The translations under genes were made by a program, and so were the position numbers. The notes below the pieces were generated by a model. It searched no databases. It was not told the origin of the DNA and worked only from the letters and a program-made list of their open reading frames with translations. From positions 1 to 64,000 of the forward strand of contig NZ_JAUQWH010000010.1 of assembly GCF_030757795.1 (NCBI RefSeq): a stretch of 64,000 nucleotides of DNA. Direction: 5' to 3'. This DNA is from Actinoplanes oryzae. Its GTDB lineage: Bacteria > Actinomycetota > Actinomycetes > Mycobacteriales > Micromonosporaceae. Every line of letters starts with the position of its first letter. The first letter of the stretch is position 1. Shown here piece by piece: positions 25,754-33,481 of this stretch.

Positions 25754-25819
25754 GTGAACAATAATCGCCTGCGCGCGGTCACCCGGCCACCGTCCCGGAG
25801 ATGGACTAGCGTGCCGAGT

Positions 25820-26248
25820 ATGCCTATTAGCAAAGCTTCCGCCCGGTGGACGGGCAACCTGACCGAGGGCTCCGGCACCATCAAGACCGGTAAGGGCGGG
25901 ATCACGGGGAATTACTCCTTCAAGTCCCGTTTCGAGGAGGGTGAGGGCACCAACCCCGAGGAGCTCATCGGCGCCGCGCACGCCGGCTGCTTCTCGATGG
26001 CGTTCTCCAAGGCGCTGAGCGACGCCGGCTTCACGCCCACGTCGGTGGAGACCGTCGCCCGGGTGCACCTGGACAAGAACGACGCCGGCTTCGGCGTGAC
26101 CCGCATCGAGCTCGAGACGGTCGGCGAGGTTCCCGGCGTCGACAACGACACCTTCCAGAAGATCGCCGCGGACGCCAAGGAGAACTGCCCGATCTCCCGG
26201 CTCCTCGCGCCGGGCGCGCAGATCTCGCTGCACGCGACGCTCTCCTGA
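25820..26248 (+). CDS. OsmC family peroxiredoxin
   Basis: 142 residues. Both redox cysteines are in place: IGAAHAGCFSMAFSKAL (first) and DAKENCPISRLLAPG (second), with the catalytic Arg/Glu expected from EGEGTNPEELIG. Reduces organic hydroperoxides in the cytoplasm using lipoylated partners. ATG at 25820: TAGCGT at 25807-25812 lies 7 nt before it, so probably leaderless. Divergent from the membrane protein gene. Followed by a GC-rich hairpin at 26271-26300. Confidence 0.9.
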   Translation: MPISKASARWTGNLTEGSGTIKTGKGGITGNYSFKSRFEEGEGTNPEELIGAAHAGCFSMAFSKALSDAGFTPTSVETVARVHLDKNDAGFGVTRIELETVGEVPGVDNDTFQKIAADAKENCPISRLLAPGAQISLHATLS

Positions 26249-26270
26249 GCCACCCGCACCCAGCACCCCG

Positions 26271-26300
26271 CGCGCCGGCCCGGCCACACCGGCCGGCGCG
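26271..26300 (+). terminator. Hairpin terminator after osmC-family gene
   Basis: Perfect 10-bp arms CGCGCCGGCC (26271-26280) and GGCCGGCGCG (26291-26300) around a 10-nt loop, 23 bases after the stop. Followed by GCC then TTTTAG near 26313, a weak T-tract. Confidence 0.6.
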
Positions 26301-26342
26301 ACCGGGCGCCGCCTTTTAGAGCCCGGTGCCGCTTCAACGGCC

Positions 26343-26433
26343 GGGTGCCGCTTCGGCAGCCGTGGCCGCATCGATGATCGGGTGTCGCTTCGGTGACCGT
26401 GGCCGCTTCGGCGATCGGGTGCCGCTTCGGCGG
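26343..26433. repeat. 37-bp tandem repeat, about 2.5 copies
   Basis: Units start with GGGTGCCGCTTCGG or GGGTGTCGCTTCGG at 26343, 26380 and 26417, exactly 37 bp apart, diverged at a few positions. Noncoding gap between the OsmC and metallopeptidase genes; apart from the hairpin and this array nothing else is seen in 26249-26480. Confidence 0.6.
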
Positions 26434-26480
26434 CGGCGCGCGGATGGCCGGGGCGCGGGCCGGGAGCGCACAATGGTCGC

Positions 26481-26834
26481 GTGCCGGTCGAGATGAGCCG
26501 AGAGCGGTTCGAGGAGTTCGTCGGCGAGGCCCTCGACGAGGTCCCGCCCGAGCTGCTCAAGATGATGAACAACGTGGTCATCCTCGTCGAGGATCTGCCA
26601 CCCGACGGCAGCCTGGGCCTGCTCGGACTCTACGAGGGCACCGACCTCACCAGCCGCGGCTGGGACTACGCCGGCGTGCTGCCCGACCGGATCACCATCT
26701 ACCGCCTCCCGACGCTCGCCGTCTGTGACACCGAGACCGACGTCATCGACGAGGTCGCGATCACCGTGGTCCACGAGATCGCCCACCACTTCGGCATCGA
26801 CGACCACCGCCTGCACGAGCTCGGCTGGGGCTGA
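26481..26834 (+). CDS. Minimal zincin metallopeptidase (DUF1025-type)
   Basis: 117 residues. Zinc motif HEIAHHFGIDDHRLHELGW near residues 93-112: HExxH plus third ligand Asp/His downstream, typical of the short actinobacterial and proteobacterial minimal-metallopeptidase family. Opens MSRERFEEFVGEALDEVPPELLKMMNNVV, also characteristic. Cytoplasmic, no signal peptide; substrate unknown. GTG at 26481; an ATG four codons later is an alternative, neither with a good Shine-Dalgarno. Confidence 0.85.
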   Translation: MPVEMSRERFEEFVGEALDEVPPELLKMMNNVVILVEDLPPDGSLGLLGLYEGTDLTSRGWDYAGVLPDRITIYRLPTLAVCDTETDVIDEVAITVVHEIAHHFGIDDHRLHELGWG

Positions 26835-26855
26835 CCCCGGCAAGCATCACCGCCC

Positions 26856-26926
26856 GCCGGGGTCGCGCCATCGTCAACTCCTGCCGGGGTCGCGCGATCG
26901 CCACCACCTGCCGGGGATGGGCGGTC
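26856..26926. repeat. 27-bp tandem repeat, about 2.5 copies
   Basis: GCCGGGGTCGCGCSATCG units start at 26856, 26883 and 26910, exactly 27 bp apart. Lies in the convergent gap between the metallopeptidase and AIM24 genes, 22 bp after the metallopeptidase stop. Confidence 0.55.
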
Positions 26927-27006
26927 AGTTGCCGCCCCGACGGCGCCGGATGATCGGTCGCCGCCCCCTGGGGCACGCGGTCGGTCGCGCCCGCGGGAGC
27001 AAGCGA

Positions 27007-27738
27007 TCAGTCGAAGAGCTGGTTGAGCAGGCCACCGCTCTGCTGCTGACCGCCCGCGGCGCCGGCGAGGCCGCCCGGGGGCTCCTCGGAGGGCTGGACG
27101 ACGACGAAGCCCTGGCCGGAGAAGCTCATCGTGAAGCGCTCGCCCGTGGTGCGCCCGAGCAGCGTGCCGAGGCCGAACTGCTCGCCCCGGTGGTAGCCGG
27201 TCTGCAGGTTCGCCGACCAGCAGATCGCGGCCTGCGGGTCCACGTACGTCGGCTGGTCGACCGTCAGCACCACCGGGGTGCCCTTGGTGGTGACCGCGAT
27301 CCGGCCGTGCCCGGTGAAGACGCAGTTGAACAGGCCCGCGTTCGAGGCCGCGCCGACGCCCTGGACCATTTTGATGTCGTAGTTGAGCGTCGAGTCGAAG
27401 GCCAGCACGTTCGCGCCGTTGATCGAGAGGCCGTCGCCCGGCTCGAGGTCGATGAGGTGGATGTCGGCGGCGTTCTCGGCGAGGAACACGTCGCCCTGGC
27501 CGCGGACGCGCATCAGCGGCACGCCCTCGCCGGTCAGCTTCTGCTTGAGGAACTTGCCGAGGCCGCCCGAGCCGAGCGCCTCGAACTGCACCTGCCCCTG
27601 GTAGGCGACCATCGAGCCGACGCGGGCCATGAACTCGCCGTTCAGCTCGGCCTTGAGCAGCTTGGAGTTCTGAAGCCGAAGGCCGGGCTGGGCCGATTCC
27701 TTCTCGAGGTTGTCGGCTGAGAACAGTTCGCTGCGCAT
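27007..27738 (-). CDS. AIM24 family protein
   Basis: 243 residues. Beta-rich AIM24/TIGR00266 domain: LKAELNGEFMARVGSMVAYQG, LFLAENAADIHLIDLEPGD-type strands (~85-110), and GLGTLLGRTTGERFTMSFSGQGFVVVQPSE near the C-terminus. Named after a yeast mitochondrial biogenesis protein; bacterial role unsettled, often beside stress or envelope genes. The Gly/Gln-rich last 25 residues look disordered. ATG-equivalent start at 27738 with AGGAGG just upstream fits. Confidence 0.85.
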   Translation of the reverse strand: MRSELFSADNLEKESAQPGLRLQNSKLLKAELNGEFMARVGSMVAYQGQVQFEALGSGGLGKFLKQKLTGEGVPLMRVRGQGDVFLAENAADIHLIDLEPGDGLSINGANVLAFDSTLNYDIKMVQGVGAASNAGLFNCVFTGHGRIAVTTKGTPVVLTVDQPTYVDPQAAICWSANLQTGYHRGEQFGLGTLLGRTTGERFTMSFSGQGFVVVQPSEEPPGGLAGAAGGQQQSGGLLNQLFD

Positions 27739-27805
27739 CGAGTCCTCCTGTGAAGTGGGTCTTCATGGTACGGAGCGGAAGCAACGTTCCCGCAGGTTGA
27801 ACGCG

Positions 27806-27908
27806 ACTCGGCTCGCCCGGCTCGCCCGGCCCGTTCGGCTCGCCCGGCCTGCTCGACTCGCTCGGCTTGCTTGGCTTGCTCGGCTCACCCGACTCGCTCG
27901 GCTCGGCG
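27806..27908. repeat. 5/15-bp imperfect tandem repeat (CTCGS motif)
   Basis: A ~100-base run of CTCGG, CTCGC and CCCGG pentamers, organised in 15-base periods. It lies between AIM24 and pheA in 27739-27949, upstream of AIM24. The + strand translation would be RLARL-like repeats without start or coding context, so I treat it as noncoding. Confidence 0.55.
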
Positions 27909-27912
27909 CGGT

Positions 27913-27970
27913 GAGGCGGGTCAGGTGATGTCGCCGGGGCGGAGGCGGGTCAGGTGATGTCGCCGGAGCG
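27913..27970. repeat. 29-bp tandem duplication covering the pheA stop
   Basis: Two copies, 27913-27941 and 27942-27970, differing at one base. The inner copy holds the last codons and stop of pheA; the outer copy repeats them downstream of the gene. Confidence 0.75.
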
Positions 27971-28903
27971 GAGGCGGGCGAGCCAGGCGGCGCTGTCCGC
28001 GAAGTCCTCATTGGTCAGACCGGGCTGCGAGGGCTGCTCGGCGCCGGCCTGCTCCGACCAGCGGTGCCGGGGATAGGACCCGAGGAAGCGGACTTCCGCG
28101 CAGATGCGGCGCAGCCCCTGGAGCGCCTCGCCCAGCCGGGGCTCCGCCACGTGGCCCGAGCACTCCAGGAAGAACACGTAGACGCCCAGCTGCTCGCCCG
28201 TGGGCCGGGACTCGATGCGGGACAGGTTGATGCCCCGGACCGCCAGCTCGGTCAGCACCGAGAGAAGCGCGCCGACGTGGTCGTGGGGGATCGAGACGGC
28301 GAGGGACGTGACGTCGTCACCGGTCGGCGGCCCGGGCGGCCCGGGCCGGGTCAGCAGCGCGAAGCGGGTCACGGCGTCGGGGCGGTCGGCGATCTTGTCG
28401 GCGAGCACGGTCAGGTGGTTCCGGGGCACCCCGATCGGCGCGCAGATGGCGGCGTCGTACTCGCCCTCGGCGGCGGCCAGCGCTGCGGCGGCGTTGGAGA
28501 GGACGTCCACCACGGCGGCGTCCGGCACGTTCGCGGCCAGCCAGCCCCGGCACTGGGCCGAGGCCATCGGGTGCGCGGCCACCGTGCGTACCAGGGAAAG
28601 CGGGGTTGCCGACGCCGAGGCCAGGACGAACTTGACCGGCAGGACCACCTCGCGGGTGATCACCAAGGGGCCTCCGGTGCCCAGCTCGTCCAGGGTGACG
28701 GGCACCGAGCCGCCGACGGAGTTCTCGAGCGGGACCAGAGCGGCGTCAGCCTCGCCCGACCGCACGGCCTCCAGCGCCTCGGGCACGCTGCGCGCCGGGG
28801 TCCGCACCCCGTGCTCGGCGGCGGGGATGGTGCGCAGCGCCTGCTCGGTGAAGGTGCCCTCGGGCCCGAGGTAGACGAACCGGGTGGGTGGGGTTCCGGG
28901 CAT
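27950..28903 (-). CDS. pheA: Prephenate dehydratase
   Basis: 317 residues. Converts prephenate to phenylpyruvate in phenylalanine synthesis. Periplasmic-binding-like catalytic domain: YLGPEGTFTEQAL, VPLENSVGGSV and the TRF catalytic triplet in VTRFALLTRPG; then an ACT domain (LAVSIPHDHVGALLSVLTELAVRGINLSRIESRP) that binds Phe for feedback inhibition. No chorismate mutase domain, as usual in actinobacteria. ATG at 28903: TAAGGT on the minus strand (28910-28915) lies 6 nt before it. The tail after ~285 is divergent and its end is duplicated. Confidence 0.95.
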   Translation of the reverse strand: MPGTPPTRFVYLGPEGTFTEQALRTIPAAEHGVRTPARSVPEALEAVRSGEADAALVPLENSVGGSVPVTLDELGTGGPLVITREVVLPVKFVLASASATPLSLVRTVAAHPMASAQCRGWLAANVPDAAVVDVLSNAAAALAAAEGEYDAAICAPIGVPRNHLTVLADKIADRPDAVTRFALLTRPGPPGPPTGDDVTSLAVSIPHDHVGALLSVLTELAVRGINLSRIESRPTGEQLGVYVFFLECSGHVAEPRLGEALQGLRRICAEVRFLGSYPRHRWSEQAGAEQPSQPGLTNEDFADSAAWLARLRSGDIT

Positions 28904-28929
28904 GCCCCCACCTTAGGGCGACCCGAGGC

Positions 28930-29553
28930 TCAGGCGCCGCAGGCGCGGACGCGGATGCCGGCCGGAGCCTCGTTCTGCACGACCAGGCTGCACACGTCGG
29001 TGCCCGCCTCGACCAGCTGCAGCGCCGCCGGCTGCCCCTTGGTGACCACGGCGAGCGGCTCGAACTTGTCGCCGGCGTCCTCGGCCTCGATCTCCATCAC
29101 GGAGAACTGCCACGAGCCCGAGCAGAACGGCCCGTCCACCACCTTGAGCGGCCGGTCGGGGATGCCGTTCGTGCCCTCGACGACGGCGATCAGCTGCGCC
29201 GCCGTGGGCCCGGCTGTGCACTTCGGCGCCGACGACTGCCCCGGCGTCGCCGGCGTCGCCGGCGTCGGGATGGTGGTCGTCGGCGTGACCGGCGGCGTGT
29301 AGACCGGGGTCGTCGTCGTGGCCGGAAGCGTGGGCCAGGCCGGTGTGGTCGTCGGCAGCCCGCCCGGCGTCGTCTGCGTCGGCTGGATCGGCGTGAGCAC
29401 CGGTGGCGGCAGGGACAGGGAGGCCGACGGGCCGGGGCCGGTGGGGAGGGGCGGCGCGGTCGCGGGCGGCTCCGGCGGTGCGCCGCAGGCTGCGAGAGCA
29501 CCGCAGGCGACGAGCGCCCCGGCGATCATCGGCAGGCGAAGGACGCGGACCAC
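28930..29553 (-). CDS. Putative secreted lipoprotein
   Basis: 207 residues. Signal peptide with lipobox ALAAC around residues 18-22, a long Pro/Thr-rich spacer (~30-110), then a ~95-residue domain with two cysteine pairs (KCTAGP, PFCSGSW, TDVCSLV, VRACGA). No family recognised. Start GTG at 29553 is chosen because TACGAT on the minus strand (29561-29566) lies 7 nt before it; ATG at 29562 would overlap that hexamer. Follows the ACT gene on the same strand and is followed at 27 bp by pheA. Confidence 0.65.
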   Translation of the reverse strand: MVRVLRLPMIAGALVACGALAACGAPPEPPATAPPLPTGPGPSASLSLPPPVLTPIQPTQTTPGGLPTTTPAWPTLPATTTTPVYTPPVTPTTTIPTPATPATPGQSSAPKCTAGPTAAQLIAVVEGTNGIPDRPLKVVDGPFCSGSWQFSVMEIEAEDAGDKFEPLAVVTKGQPAALQLVEAGTDVCSLVVQNEAPAGIRVRACGA

Positions 29554-29664
29554 GGCCACCATCGTAGGGCGCCGAACCGGATAGATGAACGTCACAATTC
29601 GGCGGCGACCCGATCAAACCCGAGGTGGCGGCGGTCGAGCGGCAAGGCGGCGGGCGCGGCGGAC

Positions 29665-29738
29665 GGCGGCGATGCGGTGGAGTGGTCGGCGGGCAGGCGA
29701 CCGGTGGAGTGGTGGGCGGTCAGGCGGCGATGCGGTGG
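29665..29738. repeat. 27-31 bp repeat overlapping the end of the ACT-domain gene
   Basis: CGGTGGAGTGGT at 29675 and 29702 and CGGTGG at 29733 mark units of 27 and 31 bp; GGCGGCGATGCGGTGG is exact at 29665-29680 and 29723-29738. The last copy is the coding end of the ACT-domain gene. Confidence 0.55.
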
Positions 29739-30109
29739 CCTGCCGCGGTCAGCGTGCCGATGGCTTCCTCCAGGCGGACCTGGGGGACCAGCACGTAGTC
29801 GGTGTCGTACGTCGAGAAGGCGATCAGATTGACCCGCGCGTCGGCGAGCGGCTGCACCAGCGACGCCAGGATGCCGGTCAGCGCGAGATCGACCTGGCCG
29901 GCGACGCGGAAGCAGCGCCAGGCGGCCTCATGGGTGGCGCCGGGCGGCACGCGGTCGCTCGGGCAGATGATCGAGACCTCGTCCGGCGCCCAGGTCACCG
30001 AGATGACGTTCTTGTCGTCGGGCCCGGTGCTCAGCGATGGGGGCAGCGCGGATCCGCCGGGAAGCCGGCACACCGCATAGTCGTCGGGCAGCAGGTCGAG
30101 GTCGAGCAT
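29720..30109 (-). CDS. ACT domain-containing protein
   Basis: 129 residues, two ACT-like halves as in small CASTOR/ACT regulators: DLLPDDYAVCRLP..., VISVTWAPDEVSIICPSDRVP (first), then VDLALTGILASLVQPLADARVNLIAFSTYDTDYVLVP (second), with binding of an amino acid expected at the interface. No enzymatic part. ATG at 30109: TAGTGT on the minus strand (30116-30121) lies 6 nt before it. Neighbouring pheA hints at amino-acid sensing, but the genes are separated by the lipoprotein gene. Region 30110-30327 upstream holds nothing else that I can identify. Confidence 0.8.
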   Translation of the reverse strand: MLDLDLLPDDYAVCRLPGGSALPPSLSTGPDDKNVISVTWAPDEVSIICPSDRVPPGATHEAAWRCFRVAGQVDLALTGILASLVQPLADARVNLIAFSTYDTDYVLVPQVRLEEAIGTLTAAGHRIAA

Positions 30110-30327
30110 GAGGGAACACTACGGTCCGGACCCTGTTAACCCCAATGGGTGACGGGTGCGTTCATCGCCACACGAACGATCTGCAACGGGAGATCACAGC
30201 GAGTCTCCGGGGAGCCGGGCCCCACCACCTGCGCCCCGGCCGACAACCCGACCCGGTGCCCGGCCTCAGCGGTGACGACGATCGGCGACGGAGGTCCGTC
30301 AAGCACGAACGGTCCGCGACGCCGACG

Positions 30328-30795
30328 TCAGTAGCGGATCTCCGAGAAGAACGTGAGTGAGGCGATCACGTGCCCGTTCTCCATGAGCGGCGTCGCGATC
30401 GCGTCGACCGTGATGTGTCGCTCGTCACCTGGCGGCTGGATGCGGAGCAGGCCGCGGGCCAGCCGCTCGGAACTGAGCGCCAGGATCGGCGGAATCTTCT
30501 CGAGCTCCGGCAGGTCCAGCTCGCTGCCGCCCGCCGTGAAGTCGACGAGGCGCAAGGCCCCGTCACCCAGCAGCTGCTTGCCCACGACATCGGCGCCCTT
30601 CGGCAGGTTCAGCAGATCGCTGGCCGCCGGGGACACCGCGACGACGGTGTGGTGATTGTCGATCACCAGACATGGCTCGACGGCCTGCCAGACCGTCGCG
30701 GCCCACCGGTCGATGTTCGAGACGAACTCGGACTCCACCGGCGTGCGCGCCTGTGGCACGAATGCTCCCGACAACGAGAGCTCGACGTGCGCCAC
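30328..30795 (-). CDS. PAS domain protein
   Basis: About 155 residues. PAS fold across ~25-150: VWQAVEPCLVIDNHHTVVAVSPAASDLLNLP, LRLVDFTAGG, then ERHITVDAIATPLMENGHVIASLTFFSEI. Ends just after the PAS domain, so it is a stand-alone sensor or adaptor with no kinase or output. Start GTG at 30795 has GGGAGG five nt upstream; a TTG at 30909 would add 38 low-complexity residues. Ligand unknown. Confidence 0.7.
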   Translation of the reverse strand: MAHVELSLSGAFVPQARTPVESEFVSNIDRWAATVWQAVEPCLVIDNHHTVVAVSPAASDLLNLPKGADVVGKQLLGDGALRLVDFTAGGSELDLPELEKIPPILALSSERLARGLLRIQPPGDERHITVDAIATPLMENGHVIASLTFFSEIRY

Positions 30796-30942
30796 CCGCA
30801 CCTCCCTGATCATCGGCACCGCCGGCTCGAAGCCGGACTCCGGCCGGACCGACGGCCGAGACGAACGGTCTCGACTCTTCGAGTGTCCGGCCGGCGTCGC
30901 GTCCGTCAACCCTTGCGGGCATGCGGTGCACCGGAAGGAACG

Positions 30943-31692
30943 TTACCGGCGGGTCGGCCGCTTGTCAGCGGCCGTTTGGCCGTTTGCGTACCAGCGGTAC
31001 TCGCTCGAGGCGGGGCGGTAGGGCGCGTTGGCCCACGTGGCGGGGTGCTGCGCGACGGCGGAGAGCTTGCTCGCGGTGGCCGGCGAGATGCGCGAACCAC
31101 CGGCGATCAGCAGCCGGTCGAGCTCCTTGTGCGTGGCGACCAGACAGTCCTTCGGCAGGCCGTGGACGCTGATCACACCGGAGCCCACGAAGGCGAGCAC
31201 GGGCGTGACCGGCACGGTGAGGCCGACGGCGGCGCTCATGGCCCGGCCGGCGCGCTTGGCGTCGCGACGGGCCTCGGCGACGTACGCCGGGCGCTTGCCG
31301 TTGATCTGCACCACGTCCCCGGCGATGAGCACCCGGGCGCGGCCGTGGTCGGCGACGGTGACGGCATAGACGCCGCCGGGGCCGATGGCGAGGAACCCGG
31401 CGCGGTCGTCGCTCGGGTCGTGCTCGTAGCCGAGCGAGTCGGTGCGCGGCCAGTCGACGATGTGCCAGGCGGGCCCCAGGCGATCGAGGCGGGTCAGGGC
31501 ACGGGTCCCGGCCGCCTCGAGGCGACGGGCGTCACGCTCGGCGCGGCGGCGGCGGGCCCACTCGACGGGGCTCGGCCGGACCGGCTCGAGCGCAGTGCCC
31601 GGGCGGGACTCGGAGGGGGCGGGCGAATAGGTGGCGGGCAGGGCGGGGCGTGCGGGGAAGACAGTCACAGCGACCTCCGGCAAAAGGTCCAT
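30943..31692 (-). CDS. NERD (nuclease-related) domain-like protein
   Basis: 249 residues. The centre (ARRLEAAGTRALTRLDRLGPAWHIVDWP, then LAIGPGGVYAVTVADHGRARVLIAGDVVQINGK, then AEARRDAKRAGRAM) follows the NERD layout seen in many actinobacterial proteins, with the Asp/Glu...QxK-type nuclease core partly degenerate. No membrane segment. AAGAGAG precedes the start at 31692. Function not known; nuclease activity uncertain. Confidence 0.6.
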   Translation of the reverse strand: MDLLPEVAVTVFPARPALPATYSPAPSESRPGTALEPVRPSPVEWARRRRAERDARRLEAAGTRALTRLDRLGPAWHIVDWPRTDSLGYEHDPSDDRAGFLAIGPGGVYAVTVADHGRARVLIAGDVVQINGKRPAYVAEARRDAKRAGRAMSAAVGLTVPVTPVLAFVGSGVISVHGLPKDCLVATHKELDRLLIAGGSRISPATASKLSAVAQHPATWANAPYRPASSEYRWYANGQTAADKRPTRR

Positions 31693-32000
31693 CGGGCTCT
31701 CTTTCCACTACGGTAAGTGTCTGCCCCGGTACTCAAGCAAGCCGTAGCGCCGGAAAGAAAGCGGAATGAGTGGGGATGAATGCCACATTCACGGCCAAGG
31801 CGTTTTTCCGTATGGTGCATGACGCGACCTAGGGCTCCCCTGAAATCCGAAACGTCCTCCGGACAAGTTAGCGTGCCCTCACTCGCAGCGCAGCCTTGTC
31901 CCGGATCTTGGCGCTAGGTCACAGGACGCATGCGGACGGTAGCGGACAAAAGGCCGCGCTCGCCGCGCCGACCCGCCGATCGCGACCTAGTCTCGGTCTT
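31693..32000. promoter_or_regulatory. 308-bp divergent region between NERD gene and arcA
   Basis: Less GC-rich than its surroundings. Contains GACCTAG at 31826-31832 and 31984-31990 and its complement CTAGGTC at 31914-31920; the 31984 copy overlaps the arcA -10 candidate TAGTCT (31988-31993), which lies 7 nt before the GTG. GCGACCTAG is exact in both direct copies. Reads as an arcA control region, possibly an operator triplet. Confidence 0.5.
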
Positions 32001-33215
32001 GTGGCCCCTTATGTCGACAGCGAGGTCGGGCGGCTCGCGACCGTCCTGCTGCACCGTCCCGGCGCCGAGCTGGCCCGGCTGACCCCCCGGAACAACGACT
32101 CCCTGCTCTTCGACGCCATCCCCTGGGTGGGCCGGGCACAGGAGGAACACGACCAGTTCGCGCAGGCGCTGCGCGACCGCGGCGTCGAGGTGCTCTATCT
32201 CGGGCAGCTGCTCGAGGAGACCCTGGACGTCCCGGACGCGCGTGCCCTGCTCACCGAGACGGTCCTGGCCGACCCCCGGCTGGGTGACAACCTTCGCTCC
32301 CGGGTGGCCGCCCATCTGAGTGACCTCGACCCGCGCGAGCTCGCCCACGTCCTCATGGCCGGCCTCGCGCACGAGGAGGTCAAACCCGGCCCCGGCAAGC
32401 CCGGCGGGCTGGTCTACGAGCTCATGGACCGCCACGAGTTCGTCATCGACCCGCTGCCCAACCTGCTCTTCACGCGGGATTCATCCGCCTGGGTGCGCGA
32501 CCAGGTGGCGGTCACCAGCCTCGCGATGCCCGCCCGCAGCCGGGAGACCACGCTCACCCGGGCGATCTACACGCATCACCCGCGCTTCGCGGGCACCGAG
32601 CTGCTCTACACCCCGGGACTGGAGAACGTGGAGGGTGGCGACGTGCTGCTGCTCGCCCCGGAGGTGCTCGCCATCGGCGTCGGGGAGCGCACCACCGCGG
32701 CGGGCGCCGAGCGGCTGGCCCGGCGGGTCTTCGACGCGGGACTGGCCCATACGATCCTCGCGGTGCCGATCGCCCAGGAACGGGCCACCATGCACCTCGA
32801 CACCGTCTGCACGATGGTCGACAGCGATGCCGTTGTCATGTATCCGAACGTGGCGGACACGCTGCGGGCGTACCCGGTGACCTCGGGCTTTGACGGGGAG
32901 CCGCGGGTCGGGGCGGCCCGGCCGTTCGTGGACGCCGCCGCCGAGGCGATGGGGATCGACCGGCTGCGCATCATCGACACGGGCCTCGACCCGGTGACCG
33001 CCGAGCGCGAGCAGTGGGACGACGGCAACAACACGCTCGCCATCGCGCCCCGGCTGTGTGTCGCCTATGAGCGGAATGTCGAGACCAACGCCCAGCTGGA
33101 GCGGGCCGGCATCGAGGTGATCGCGATCAGCGGTTCCGAGCTGGGCTCCGGCCGCGGCGGCCCGCGCTGCATGTCCTGCCCGATCGAGCGCGCCCCGCTC
33201 GGCGGAGAGGCTTGA
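32001..33215 (+). CDS. arcA: Arginine deiminase
   Basis: 404 residues. Hydrolyses arginine to citrulline and ammonia. Active-site elements: [35 protein letters not shown] (catalytic His) and the C-terminal nucleophile in [20 protein letters not shown] at 32001 is set by homology of the opening [17 protein letters not shown] and by TAGTCT 7 nt before it. Stands alone, without arcB or arcC, so it need not serve ATP-yielding fermentation; an arginine or stress role is as likely. The last codons and stop are the first unit of a 32-bp repeat. Confidence 0.9.
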   Translation: MAPYVDSEVGRLATVLLHRPGAELARLTPRNNDSLLFDAIPWVGRAQEEHDQFAQALRDRGVEVLYLGQLLEETLDVPDARALLTETVLADPRLGDNLRSRVAAHLSDLDPRELAHVLMAGLAHEEVKPGPGKPGGLVYELMDRHEFVIDPLPNLLFTRDSSAWVRDQVAVTSLAMPARSRETTLTRAIYTHHPRFAGTELLYTPGLENVEGGDVLLLAPEVLAIGVGERTTAAGAERLARRVFDAGLAHTILAVPIAQERATMHLDTVCTMVDSDAVVMYPNVADTLRAYPVTSGFDGEPRVGAARPFVDAAAEAMGIDRLRIIDTGLDPVTAEREQWDDGNNTLAIAPRLCVAYERNVETNAQLERAGIEVIAISGSELGSGRGGPRCMSCPIERAPLGGEA

Positions 33216-33323
33216 TTGAGCGCGCCCCGCTCGGCGGAGAGGCTTGATTGAGCGCACCCCGCTCGGCGGAGAGGCTTGATTGAGCGCACGCCGCTCGGCG
33301 GAGAGGTCTGATCGAGCGCGCCC
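33185..33323. repeat. 32-bp tandem array seeded by the arcA 3' end
   Basis: Units start at 33185, 33217, 33249 and 33281, exactly 32 bp apart, with a partial fifth at 33313. The unit is GAGCGCGCCCCGCTCGGCGG plus AGAGGCTTGATT. Unit one encodes the arcA C-terminus and its TGA stop; units two to five lie beyond the gene. Later copies carry single changes. Confidence 0.8.
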
Positions 33324-33373
33324 GACGGACGGTGAGAAGCGTCGGCCGGAAGCGAACAAGGAGAGGCCGGCCT

Positions 33374-33461
33374 GGGGCCGCGACGAGCGCGACCTGGCGC
33401 CGCGACGAGCGCGACCTGGCGCCGCGACGAGCGCGACCCGGGGCCGCGACGAGCGCGGCCC
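33374..33461. repeat. 22-bp tandem repeat, four copies
   Basis: Units start at 33374, 33396, 33418 and 33440, consensus GGCGCCGCGACGAGCGCGAC plus two bases. Sits between the arcA array and the end of the convergent DUF5926 gene, and is unrelated in sequence to the 32-bp array. Confidence 0.75.
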
Positions 33462-33481
33462 CGGCGACGGCGGAGGGCGGG

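Noticed and set aside
27710..27928. 72-codon frame with RLARL repeats
   Set aside because: Product of the pentamer repeat 27806-27908; lacks a plausible start signal and overlaps the AIM24 start.
30145..30360. 71-codon ORF in the gap before the PAS gene
   Set aside because: No Shine-Dalgarno or leaderless -10, no recognisable domain and it runs into the opposite gene.
31766..31822. 18-codon ORF upstream of arcA as a leader peptide
   Set aside because: No terminator or alternative stems follow, no arginine codons, and the arcA start appears leaderless.
33185..33461. Possible CRISPR array
   Set aside because: Units are contiguous with no variable spacers and include coding sequence of arcA; no cas genes in the window.
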